11,849 nucleotides of DNA from an uncultured Bacteroidales bacterium (GCA_937901185.1 CALCHR010000072.1:1-11849), one strand, 5' to 3'; shown: positions 1-5,721, counted from the stretch's first letter. Program-made: numbers and translations. Notes: generated by a model not told the origin, from the letters alone.

Positions 1-724
1 AGACCTGCATCTCCCGCAGGGGGAAGGCATAGAGCAATGCCCGCAAAAGCTCCTTCAGATATGCATCATGCATTCCCTGACAGTCGGCGCACAGGGCACT
101 CACGCCGTAAGTCTCCGCAATGTACTCTCCCAGCGCACGAGCCTCCGCCCCCTTGGGATTACTGCTGTTGACAATGACCACAAAGGGTTTGCCCGTAGCC
201 AGCATATCCCGAATGGCCCGTTCCTCCGCATCGATATAGTCTTTGCGGGGAATGTCCGTCACCGTTCCGTCGGTGGTAACTACCACACCCACGGTGCAGT
301 GATCCTCCATGACCTTTTTCGTGCCCAGCTCTGCCGCCTGGGTCATGGGGATCTCATGGTCATACCAGGGGGTAGTGACCATTCGGGGGACACCGTCCTC
401 TTCCGCGCCCACAGCCCCATCTACCATGTACCCCACAGTGTCGATCATCCGTACCCGCAGCTTGGCAGTGCCGTCCGGGGAGATCTCCACTGCCTCCTCC
501 GGCACAAACTTTGGTTCACTGGTCATGATGGTCTTGCCGGAGCCACTCTGGGGCAGCTCATCTCTGGCCCGCTCCTTGCGGTATGGATCGTCAATGTTGG
601 GGATGACCAATTCCTCCATAATGCGCTTGATCAGCGTTGACTTTCCGGTGCGTACCGGCCCCACAACGCCGATATAAATGTTACCGCCGGTACGGGTCGC
701 AATGTCTGAGTAAATAGTTTCCAT
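1..724 (-). CDS. spoIVA: Stage IV sporulation protein A (SpoIVA), N-terminal half, cut by window edge
   Basis: SpoIVA is the ATPase that polymerises on the forespore surface in the mother cell and forms the base of the spore coat. Reading the minus strand from the ATG at 724-722 gives 241 residues with no stop, beginning METIYSDIATRTGGNIYIGV. The Walker A loop GPVRTGKS is at residues 22-29, the conserved GKTIMTSEPKFVP block at about 63-75 (sensor threonine T68), and the Walker B aspartate D95 lies in MIDTVGYMV. These sit two residues before the K30/T70/D97 positions I recall for B. subtilis SpoIVA. PRMVTTPWY and GVVVTTDGT further on are also typical. The family is about 490 residues, so the C-terminal half lies beyond base 1. 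The start is fixed by TAAGGAGG six bases upstream. Base composition is visibly more GC-rich than in the rest of the window. The gene is foreign to the Bacteroidales DNA beside it. Identity is near certain from the motifs. Confidence 0.96.
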   Translation of the reverse strand, partial: METIYSDIATRTGGNIYIGVVGPVRTGKSTLIKRIMEELVIPNIDDPYRKERARDELPQSGSGKTIMTSEPKFVPEEAVEISPDGTAKLRVRMIDTVGYMVDGAVGAEEDGVPRMVTTPWYDHEIPMTQAAELGTKKVMEDHCTVGVVVTTDGTVTDIPRKDYIDAEERAIRDMLATGKPFVVIVNSSNPKGAEARALGEYIAETYGVSALCADCQGMHDAYLKELLRALLYAFPLREMQV

Positions 725-730
725 AGCCAG

Positions 731-762
731 CCTCCTTATCCGGCAGGAGGCCTGCTCCTGCC
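731..762 (-). promoter_or_regulatory. spoIVA leader: Shine-Dalgarno site plus stem-loop
   Basis: TAAGGAGG (738-731 on the minus strand) lies six bases before the spoIVA ATG and is a near-perfect Firmicute ribosome binding site. No Bacteroidales gene in this window has one. Three bases upstream is a perfect 8-bp stem, GGCAGGAG/CTCCTGCC (742-749 with 755-762), with a 5-base loop. If transcription starts near 768, this hairpin would be almost at the mRNA 5' end, where it might stabilise the message or affect access to the Shine-Dalgarno site. The hairpin's role is inference. Confidence 0.72.
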
Positions 763-774
763 ACGGTCTACCAA

Positions 775-803
775 AGAGTATGTCCTTCCGGTTATAAATA
801 GAA
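775..803 (-). promoter_or_regulatory. Candidate sigma-E (mother-cell) promoter of spoIVA
   Basis: Reading the minus strand, TTCTATT (803-797) is followed by 14 bases and CATACTCT (782-775). The B. subtilis sigma-E consensus, as I recall it, is KMATATT, 14-15 bases, CATACAHT. The match is 5 of 7 and 7 of 8 with correct spacing. spoIVA is a known member of the sigma-E regulon. The predicted start is near 768, giving a leader of about 44 bases. This implies that genuine spore-former sequence extends at least to base 803. Confidence 0.6.
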
Positions 804-1169
804 CTGCTGGAATAATCCAATGGCGGCAGTTACGCCGAATTTTGCAGCGTGTTCTGCTTCTTCAAAAGCATATCTTTTGAATGCTTCTGCGATTTCAGGA
901 TAACCTTCTCTGTCAGCTTGTCTTGACATTGCCAAGTACATACCTACTTCAGTACATTCGCCCATGAAGTGGTTGTTCAGGTCCTTGATCATCTCTTCAT
1001 CGCAGCCTTTTGCCACTCCGAGTTCGTGCTCAGCAACGAAGGAGAGACCGGCGTCTTCTTCCAATTCTTTGAACTTAAAGGACGGTACACGGCAAACGGG
1101 ACAAGTTTCAGGGGCTTCGTTACCTTCATGGATAAAACCGCAAACGGTGCAGATAAATTTCTTGCTCAT
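792..1169 (-). CDS. rbr: Rubrerythrin with N-terminal rubredoxin domain, 3' end lost at the junction
   Basis: Rubrerythrins reduce hydrogen peroxide in the cytoplasm of anaerobes, using a rubredoxin iron centre to feed electrons to a di-iron centre. This one has the reversed order (rubredoxin first). CTVCGF and CPVC supply the four iron-binding cysteines at residues 7, 10, 23 and 26. The ferritin-like domain follows, with HFMGECTEVGMYLAMSRQ (68-85) and EEAEHAAKF (103-111). These are the first half of the four-helix bundle and its first di-iron ligands. Family members are about 180-190 residues. Here family-like sequence ends at F111 (base 837) and the last 14 residues, GVTAAIGLFQQFYL, do not resemble the family; they read through the junction to a chance TAA at 794-792. 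As it stands the product would lack the second half of the di-iron site. The gene lies 57 bases after perR on the same strand, a classical regulator-target pair. Confidence 0.93.
   Translation of the reverse strand: MSKKFICTVCGFIHEGNEAPETCPVCRVPSFKFKELEEDAGLSFVAEHELGVAKGCDEEMIKDLNNHFMGECTEVGMYLAMSRQADREGYPEIAEAFKRYAFEEAEHAAKFGVTAAIGLFQQFYL
804..836. other. Junction between Firmicute-like and Bacteroidales-like DNA
   Basis: Rubrerythrin similarity stops after codon 111 (837-839), while the candidate sigma-E promoter of spoIVA begins at 803, so the breakpoint lies in about 804-836. No transposase, integrase, attachment-site repeat or terminal inverted repeat is visible here. The absence of any mobility signature, with both flanking genes typical of different phyla, favours an assembly join over a biological insertion. 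Confidence 0.75.
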
Positions 1170-1183
1170 AGTGTTTAATTTTT

Positions 1184-1197
1184 TAATTGTTAATTGT
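1184..1197. promoter_or_regulatory. Tandem TAATTGT half-sites upstream of rbr
   Basis: TAATTGT occurs twice in direct tandem at 1184-1190 and 1191-1197, 15 bases before the rbr start. The same heptamer is the left arm of the perfect palindrome upstream of perR (1651-1665). It could be a weak or degenerate PerR contact site, but the inverted arm is missing and the DNA is AT-rich, so chance is possible. Confidence 0.3.
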
Positions 1198-1226
1198 CAG
1201 TCTGTTATTAAGTGAAAATTTTAATT

Positions 1227-1640
1227 CTAAGATTGCTGGCAGGCTTTGCATACGCCTTTTACGTAGAGGGCTGTTTCTTCGCCCTTAAATCCTTCCGGAA
1301 TTTCTGTGCTTTGTAAGAGTTTTTTTGCTTCCACCGGCAGGTCGTAGACCTTTGTGCAGCGGCGGCAGAAAAAATGTGCGTGCGGCGTGGTGTCGGCATC
1401 AAACTTTGTGTTGCGCTCGTCGATGGTCAACATAATGGCGGCTCCCTGTTCCACAAAAAGTTTCAGTGTGTTGTAGACAGTTGTCTTCGACAGGGTGGGG
1501 ATGTCTTCCACCAGAGCGTTGTAGATTTCATCGGCGGAGGGGTGCGAGCGATACCTCATAAGGTATTCCATTACGGCGAGTCGCTGAACGGAGGGCTTAA
1601 TGCCTTGCTGGGTGAGGTAGTCAAACGCTGAGATTTTCAT
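1227..1640 (-). CDS. perR: Peroxide-responsive Fur-family repressor (PerR type)
   Basis: This is a 137-residue Fur-superfamily DNA-binding regulator. A winged helix spans about residues 1-75, with recognition helix PTLSKTTVYNTLKLF (48-62). A dimerisation/metal domain follows. Structural zinc cysteines are C92, C95, C131 and C134 (two CxxC pairs). The regulatory metal ligands of B. subtilis PerR (H37, D85, H91, H93, D104) all have counterparts here at a constant offset of four: H33, D81, H87, H89, D100. The last is aspartate, as in PerR, not the glutamate usual in Fur, which favours peroxide sensing over iron sensing. I place the start at the ATG 1640-1638 (MKISAFDYL). The upstream in-frame ATG at 1679 would overlap the -7 promoter element, so it should not be on the mRNA. 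Rubrerythrin, a peroxide reductase, is encoded directly downstream. Fur is the alternative, less likely. Confidence 0.9.
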   Translation of the reverse strand: MKISAFDYLTQQGIKPSVQRLAVMEYLMRYRSHPSADEIYNALVEDIPTLSKTTVYNTLKLFVEQGAAIMLTIDERNTKFDADTTPHAHFFCRRCTKVYDLPVEAKKLLQSTEIPEGFKGEETALYVKGVCKACQQS

Positions 1641-1650
1641 TTCAATTTTG

Positions 1651-1665
1651 TAATTGTTACAATTA
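1651..1665. promoter_or_regulatory. Perfect 7-1-7 palindrome, candidate PerR operator
   Basis: TAATTGTTACAATTA is a perfect 7-1-7 inverted repeat centred on base 1658. Fur and PerR boxes have this geometry (B. subtilis PerR box TTATAATnATTATAA). It lies between the predicted perR transcription start (about 1671) and the start codon, where bound repressor would block transcription. This suggests autoregulation of perR-rbr. The geometry and position are seen; the binding protein is inferred. Confidence 0.65.
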
Positions 1666-1676
1666 TGTTTCTGGTG

Positions 1677-1708
1677 CAAATGTATAGCTTTGTTTTTATA
1701 GTACCAAA
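1677..1708 (-). promoter_or_regulatory. Bacteroidetes-type promoter of perR-rbr
   Basis: On the minus strand, TTTG (1708-1705), 20 bases, then TACATTTG (1684-1677) match the Bacteroidetes -33/-7 promoter TTTG-N19/20-TAnnTTTG at every defined base. Transcription should start near 1671. This fixes the perR start at 1640 and places the 7-1-7 palindrome within the first 20 transcribed bases. Confidence 0.75.
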
Positions 1709-1878
1709 TATTTAGATAATTTTTTTTGTTAAAAATTGTATAGGCTATTTGGAGGAGGGGGCCGTGGGTATTTAGCTGTAGTTGCTACACATTATTATAT
1801 ATATAATTAGAGGCTTAGACGAAGGTGTAGGAGATAAGAAAACTATAGCAGAGCAATGGGTTTCTCAAAAAAAACTCT

Positions 1879-1886
1879 TACATTTG
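1879..1886 (+). promoter_or_regulatory. -7 element (TAnnTTTG) of the amidase-MCE operon
   Basis: TACATTTG matches the Bacteroidetes -7 consensus exactly, but no TTTG is present 19-21 bases upstream, so the -33 region is weak. Transcription would begin near 1892, leaving about 4 bases before the ATG at 1896 or 13 before the ATG at 1905. The rest of the 216-base region between perR and the amidase gene is AT-rich, with a TA-repeat stretch near 1795-1806, and holds nothing else I recognise. Confidence 0.5.
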
Positions 1887-1895
1887 CAACATTAA

Positions 1896-3209
1896 ATGGC
1901 TCAGATGGAAAGATATATCCGGAATTTCTTATTTACTTTTCTGCTTTTCCTCTTCGGCGCTATGTCGGTTTTTTCGGAGGGGCAGAAGAAGAGATTTACG
2001 CTTGTCATAGATGCCGGTCATGGTGGAACAGACCCCGGCGCTGTTGGGCGTATTTCCAAGGAGAAAGATATCAATCTGAAAGTAGCTCTTGAGTTTGGCC
2101 GATTGGTGGAAGAGAATTGCAGCGATGTGAAGGTCATCTATACGCGTAAGACCGATGTGTTTCTTTCTCTTGACCGCCGTGCCACGATAGCCAACCGCAA
2201 TAATGCCGACCTCTTTGTCTCTATCCATACCAATGCTTTGCCGAAGGGCCGTATTGCCTACGGTACCGAGACCTATACTTTGGGTATGGCGCGTGCTGCT
2301 GCCAATCTGGAAGTAGCCAAGCGAGAAAACTCTGTCATTTGTTTGGAGGAAAACTATCAGCAGACCTATGAAGGCTTCGACCCTAACCGCGCCGAGAGCT
2401 ATATCATCTTTGAATTTATGCAGGACCGCTATATGAAGCAGAGTGTGGATTTGGCCTCCTGTATTCAGAAACAATATACCCGCCGCGGTCGGAAGAACAA
2501 AGGCGTTCATCAGGCCGGATTTCTGGTATTGCGCAAAACCTCTATGCCTGCTGTGCTCACAGAGTTGGGCTTTATCTCCACGCCCGAGGAGGAGCGCTAT
2601 CTTTCTTCTAAGAAAGGTGTGAGAGAATTGGGCCGAAGCATCTACGATGGCTTTATGGAGTATCGCAGATTGCAGAGTTTCCCCACCATCGTACCCCCTT
2701 CTCCGTCGTCGATAGTGGAGGAGAAAGAAGTGCCGGTGCAGCAAGCGCCGCTTCGCCCTTCTGTGGCAGAAGAGAAGAAACCGGAGCCTAAGGTGGTGCA
2801 AACAGCTGCGCCGGCAGAGGTTTCTGTACAGAAAACGGTAGTTCCTGTAGCTCCTGCGGTTGTGGAAGAAAAGCAACAGCCGGCTCAACTTGATACCGTA
2901 GTGCAAAAAGAAAAGTCCGCCCCCGTTGCTGTTTCGCAGAGCAACCGCCCGGTCTTCAAGGTGCAACTTTTTGCGCTCGACCGCTGCTTGCCAGAGACCG
3001 ACAAGAGCTTTAAGGGCTTGAAGGGCGTGGCCTACTATAAAGAAGGCGCTATGTATAAATACACTTATGGCAGCACGGAGAGCATAGCCGATGCCCGCAA
3101 GTTGCAGCGCACCATTGCAGAGAAGTTTCCCAAGACCTTTGTGGTGGCTTTCATCAACGGGAAGCGTGTCGAGCTGCAAACTGCCATAAAAATATCCCAA
3201 AGCAAATAA
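1896..3209 (+). CDS. Secreted N-acetylmuramoyl-L-alanine amidase with C-terminal SPOR-like domain
   Basis: The enzyme cleaves the bond between N-acetylmuramic acid and L-alanine in peptidoglycan, in the periplasm. An N-terminal hydrophobic segment (about residues 10-27) is a signal peptide or anchor. The Amidase_3 domain spans about 33-257: VIDAGHGGTDPGAVG gives zinc ligand H42, E56 follows in KEKD, H111 is in SIHTNALP, and E224 in LTELGFIST is the catalytic glutamate. Residues 261-350 form a low-complexity Pro/Val/Glu linker. Residues 351-437 (FKVQLFAL, then YYKEGAMYKYTYGST and VVAFINGKRV) resemble a SPOR-like peptidoglycan-binding domain that would direct the enzyme to denuded glycan, for example at the division site. 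There is no inserted regulatory helix of the E. coli AmiA/B/C kind that I can recognise. The ATG at 1905 (MERYIRNFLF) is an equally plausible start. The MCE gene follows 15 bases later, so they are probably one operon. Confidence 0.93.
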   Translation: MAQMERYIRNFLFTFLLFLFGAMSVFSEGQKKRFTLVIDAGHGGTDPGAVGRISKEKDINLKVALEFGRLVEENCSDVKVIYTRKTDVFLSLDRRATIANRNNADLFVSIHTNALPKGRIAYGTETYTLGMARAAANLEVAKRENSVICLEENYQQTYEGFDPNRAESYIIFEFMQDRYMKQSVDLASCIQKQYTRRGRKNKGVHQAGFLVLRKTSMPAVLTELGFISTPEEERYLSSKKGVRELGRSIYDGFMEYRRLQSFPTIVPPSPSSIVEEKEVPVQQAPLRPSVAEEKKPEPKVVQTAAPAEVSVQKTVVPVAPAVVEEKQQPAQLDTVVQKEKSAPVAVSQSNRPVFKVQLFALDRCLPETDKSFKGLKGVAYYKEGAMYKYTYGSTESIADARKLQRTIAEKFPKTFVVAFINGKRVELQTAIKISQSK

Positions 3210-3224
3210 CACAAACACTAGATT

Positions 3225-4130
3225 ATGAAGTTTTTTACCAAAGAAGTAAAGATTGCACTGACCGGCATCGTGGCCGTCGTGCTGCTATTTATTGGCATCA
3301 ATTTTTTGAAAGGCATCAACGTCTTCCAGGCCAGCAATACCTATTATGTGAAGTTCAAAGACATCAATGGCTTGACCATCTCCAATGCTGTCTTTGCCAA
3401 CGGCTATCCTGTGGGAATTGTCCGTGAGATTTTCTACGACTATAAGAACTCGGAGAGCGTGGTGGTGCGTATTGAACTCGACGACGAGATGCGTGTGCCG
3501 CAGGGTACGAAGGCTGAAATAGAGACCGAACTGATGGGCGGCGCAAAGATGAACCTCGTCTTGGGCGAAGACCCCCTCCATTTTTTGGCGCCCCAAGACA
3601 CCATCATAGGCGGCAAGTATGAAGGCTCGCTCAGCAAGATGGAGGCGATGATTCCCACCGTGGTGAAAATCCTCCCCAAGCTTGATTCCATCATGGATAA
3701 TCTGAACCGCTTGACCGGCGACCCCGCTCTTTTGAACACGCTCCACAACGCTGCCGACATCACGGCCGACTTGAAAACCACCACTACACAATTGAACCGC
3801 TTGCTGAAGAACGACGTGCCCCAACTCACGGCGCGCCTGAACCGCATCGGCGAGAACGTGGAGACACTGACCGGAAACCTGGCAACAGTGGATGTGGCTG
3901 CCACTATGCAAAGTGTGAACACCACCCTGGAGAATACCAAAAAGATTACAGAAGACCTCAGCATGAAGATGAACAGCAAGGATAATACGTTGGGTCTTAT
4001 GCTCAACGACCGCAGCCTCTACGACGGTCTGACAAGCACCGTTGGCCATGCTGACTCATTGATGATAGACCTCAAGGCGCACCCCAAGCGCTACGTGCAC
4101 TTCTCTGTCTTTGGAAAGAAAGACAAGTAG
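3225..4130 (+). CDS. Membrane-anchored MCE/MlaD-family lipid-transport protein
   Basis: MCE proteins form hexameric rings in the periplasm that pass phospholipids between inner and outer membranes, normally with an MlaE permease and MlaF ATPase. Here a short cytoplasmic start (MKFFTKEVK) leads to one transmembrane helix (about 11-30). The MCE domain follows (about 37-115), including YYVKFKDINGLTISNAVFANG and VPQGTKAEIETELMGGAKMNLVLG. Residues from about 130 onward are helical and polar, likely a coiled coil (PTVVKILPKLDSIMDNLNRL and LTARLNRIGENVETLTGN), and the end is basic (FGKKDK). The length, 301 residues, suits a single-MCE-domain protein with a helical tail. It lies 15 bases after the amidase gene. 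Permease and ATPase genes are not in this window, so they would be encoded elsewhere. Family assignment is firm; the transported lipid and direction cannot be told. Confidence 0.9.
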   Translation: MKFFTKEVKIALTGIVAVVLLFIGINFLKGINVFQASNTYYVKFKDINGLTISNAVFANGYPVGIVREIFYDYKNSESVVVRIELDDEMRVPQGTKAEIETELMGGAKMNLVLGEDPLHFLAPQDTIIGGKYEGSLSKMEAMIPTVVKILPKLDSIMDNLNRLTGDPALLNTLHNAADITADLKTTTTQLNRLLKNDVPQLTARLNRIGENVETLTGNLATVDVAATMQSVNTTLENTKKITEDLSMKMNSKDNTLGLMLNDRSLYDGLTSTVGHADSLMIDLKAHPKRYVHFSVFGKKDK

Positions 4131-4183
4131 CCGAAGGAGGGGCTGAGGTAAAAATCTCACGCAACAGAACAAGCAAACTTCCT

Positions 4184-4204
4184 CAAGGCTGAAAAAAGGC
4201 CTTG
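4184..4204 (+). other. Small stem-loop downstream of the MCE gene
   Basis: CAAGGC (4184-4189) pairs with GCCTTG (4199-4204) around an A-rich loop. It is about 20 bases before the clear terminator and has no T-tract, so it is not itself a terminator. It may help protect the mRNA 3' end, or be chance. Confidence 0.35.
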
Positions 4205-4224
4205 CAAGAAGTGGCGCATATAAG

Positions 4225-4257
4225 AAGACTTGTAGAAAATGCTACGAGTCTTTTTTT
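4225..4257 (+). terminator. Intrinsic terminator of the amidase-MCE operon
   Basis: AAGACTTGTAG (4225-4235) pairs with CTACGAGTCTT (4242-4252) in an 11-bp stem with one T-G wobble and a 6-base loop. A run of T follows to 4257. It lies 95 bases after the MCE stop codon on the plus strand. Confidence 0.85.
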
Positions 4258-4302
4258 CATAACTTTTTTCCTATCGGAAAGATGGCCTATATCTTGGTGT
4301 TT

Positions 4303-4387
4303 TTCTTAGTAGTTACTTTCGCGTTCTTAGTAGTTACTTTCGCGTTCTTAGTAGTTACCGAAATTCACCTAGCTTTTACCTAAGAAA
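4303..4387. repeat. 21-base-phased TTCTTAGTAG repeat array, locus 1
   Basis: A 21-base unit starting TTCTTAGTAGTTAC and ending TTTCGCG is present twice without change (4303-4323, 4324-4344). A third copy keeps its first 14 bases (4345-4358). A fourth, degenerate copy starting at 4366 keeps CCTAG and TAC in register. The array ends with an inverted motif, TACCTAAGAAA (4377-4387). It lies between convergent genes, is non-coding in all frames I judged, and shares unit, period and ending with a second array at 9118-9203. Twenty-one bases are two helical turns, so each unit presents the same DNA face. I do not recognise the family. Confidence 0.85.
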
Positions 4388-4496
4388 CGGGCGAAAATGA
4401 CCCTTGATTTTCAGAGAATTACGAAGGCCATTTTTCTAGCTTTCAGAGGGTGGGTGGATGGGCAGTTTTTACTCGTGGTGTGTAGGCAGAAAAGAG
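4388..4496. other. Non-coding remainder of the convergent intergenic region
   Basis: Between the end of the repeat array and the trpS terminator I see no gene, RNA or regulatory signal I can support. TTTCTAGCTTTC at 4433-4444 is vaguely like the neighbouring repeats but out of phase with them. Confidence 0.5.
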
Positions 4497-4532
4497 AAAG
4501 GGCTGTTTGAAAATGCTTCCAAACAGCCCTTT
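4497..4532 (-). terminator. Intrinsic terminator of trpS
   Basis: AAAGGGCTGTTTG (4497-4509) and CAAACAGCCCTTT (4520-4532) form a perfect 13-bp stem with a 10-base loop, 28 bases beyond the trpS stop codon. On the minus strand the stem is followed by a pyrimidine- and T-rich run (CTCTTTTCT), consistent with termination of trpS. Confidence 0.8.
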
Positions 4533-4560
4533 CGGTCTTCGTATGGCTTTCGTACAGCTA

Positions 4561-5658
4561 TTAGCCTAATTCTGAGAATCGGCGTGCTTGCTCGGCAATG
4601 AGTTCGGCGTCGTCGAAGTAGTTGATCTTCATGGCGCGGCGCACGTCGGCCAGTGTGTCGGCTGCCACGGCGCGGGCGTCTTCGCAACCACGGCGCAGCA
4701 TGTCGTAGATGGCCGGAATGTCTTTCTCAAATTCCTTGCGACGGGCGCGGATGGGGTCGAGCGTCTCGTTGAGAATCTTCTCGAGGAATTTCTTACATTT
4801 CACATCGCCCAATCCGCCACGGCGATAGTGGTCCTTCAACTCTTCGAGGTTGGCATAGTCGGCCCAGTAGCGCTCAAAGTGTTCGGGGCGACAGAAGGCA
4901 TCGAGGTAGGTGAACACGGCGTTGCCCTCAACGTGGCCGGGGTCGGCTACGTTGATGTGCAAGGGGTCGGTGTACATGGACATCACCTTCTTGCGCATCT
5001 CGTCGGCTGTCTCGGAGAGGTAGATACAGTTGCCAAGCGACTTTGACATCTTGGCTTTTCCGTCGGTGCCCGGTAGGCGGAGGCAGGCAGCGTTTTCGGG
5101 CAGCATGATGTTAGGCTCAACGAGCGTGTCGCCATAGATGTGATTGAAGCGGCGTACAATTTCTGTGGCCTGCTCTATCATCGGTTTTTGGTCTTCGCCT
5201 ACGGGAACGGTGGTGGCTCGGAAAGCGGTGATGTCGGCTGCTTGTGAGATGGGGTAAGTGAAGAAACCCACGGGGATGCTCGACTCGAAGCCGCGCATCA
5301 TAATCTCTGTCTTCACGGTGGGGTTGCGCTGCAAGCGGCTCACGCTTACCAAGTCCATAAAGTAGAACGACAGTTCGCAGAGCTCGGGTATCTGGCTTTG
5401 TATAAAGATGGTTACCTTTTCAGGGTCGAGGCCGCAGGCCAAATAGTCGAGGGCCACCTCGATGACGTTCTGTCTTACCTTTTCGGGGTTGTCCATATTG
5501 TCGGTCAAGGCTTGTGCGTCGGCAATGAAGACAAACATCTTCTTGTAGTCGCCGGCATTTTGCAACTCTACGCGGCGGCGTAGCGAGCCAACATAGTGGC
5601 CGATATGTAAACGACCGGTGGGACGGTCGCCGGTAAGGATTATTTTTTCGTTTGCCAT
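4561..5658 (-). CDS. trpS: Tryptophanyl-tRNA synthetase
   Basis: This class I aminoacyl-tRNA synthetase charges tRNA-Trp with tryptophan using ATP in the cytoplasm. The Rossmann catalytic domain opens with IILTGDRPTGRLHIGHYVGS (residues 6-25), where HIGH is at 18-21. The second ATP signature, KAKMSKSLGN, has KMSKS at 203-207. GEDQKPMIEQ (about 153-162) is the conserved stretch before the KMSKS loop. The C-terminal helical anticodon-binding domain follows. I chose the ATG at 5658 (MANEKIILTG, 365 residues). An upstream in-frame ATG at 5700 would add 14 residues but lies inside the -7 promoter element. The length is slightly above the roughly 330 residues of many bacterial TrpRS. The gene follows the MATE transporter on the same strand with 63 bases between them, but its own promoter and terminator suggest it can be a single transcription unit. 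Confidence 0.96.
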   Translation of the reverse strand: MANEKIILTGDRPTGRLHIGHYVGSLRRRVELQNAGDYKKMFVFIADAQALTDNMDNPEKVRQNVIEVALDYLACGLDPEKVTIFIQSQIPELCELSFYFMDLVSVSRLQRNPTVKTEIMMRGFESSIPVGFFTYPISQAADITAFRATTVPVGEDQKPMIEQATEIVRRFNHIYGDTLVEPNIMLPENAACLRLPGTDGKAKMSKSLGNCIYLSETADEMRKKVMSMYTDPLHINVADPGHVEGNAVFTYLDAFCRPEHFERYWADYANLEELKDHYRRGGLGDVKCKKFLEKILNETLDPIRARRKEFEKDIPAIYDMLRRGCEDARAVAADTLADVRRAMKINYFDDAELIAEQARRFSELG

Positions 5659-5697
5659 ATTGGGATATTTTTTTGTATTCAGATTTTTAGTCTTGGG

Positions 5698-5705
5698 CAA
5701 AGTTA
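5698..5705 (-). promoter_or_regulatory. -7 element (TAACTTTG) of trpS
   Basis: TAACTTTG on the minus strand matches TAnnTTTG exactly and sits in the 63-base gap between the MATE gene and trpS. No clear TTTG lies 19-21 bases upstream. Transcription from near 5692 would leave a leader of about 34 bases before the chosen ATG at 5658. Confidence 0.55.
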
Positions 5706-5721
5706 CAAATTTTTCTTAGAA

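Noticed and set aside
68..677. Plus-strand open frames within the first 700 bases
   Set aside because: They are antisense to spoIVA, whose minus-strand frame is open to the edge and carries Walker A and B motifs.
792..836. A real C-terminus of rubrerythrin in GVTAAIGLFQQFYL
   Set aside because: It does not resemble the family, removes half of the di-iron site, and lies in the junction zone just before spoIVA regulatory sequence.
1..839. Horizontal transfer of spoIVA into a Bacteroidales genome
   Set aside because: No mobility gene, attachment repeat or associated sporulation genes are visible, and the join truncates a useful gene. Assembly chimera is simpler, though reads are needed to decide.
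1638..1679. Upstream ATG (1679) as the perR start
   Set aside because: It lies inside the -7 element TACATTTG, so it would not be transcribed from that promoter; family similarity begins at MKISAF.
1780..1860. A small RNA or riboswitch upstream of the amidase gene
   Set aside because: Only a 5-bp stem (GTAGTTGCTAC) and a TA-rich run are visible; nothing matches an RNA family I know.
1929..3218. A 429-codon open frame on the minus strand across the amidase gene
   Set aside because: It is an antisense shadow of the amidase, with runs of His, Arg and Leu and no recognisable domain. The plus-strand frame has all catalytic motifs.
4303..4387. A CRISPR array
   Set aside because: Units are directly adjacent with no spacers, the unit is only 21 bases, and no cas genes are present.
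5656..5700. Upstream ATG (5700) as the trpS start
   Set aside because: It overlaps the TAACTTTG -7 element, and the added 14 residues are unlike other TrpRS N-termini.
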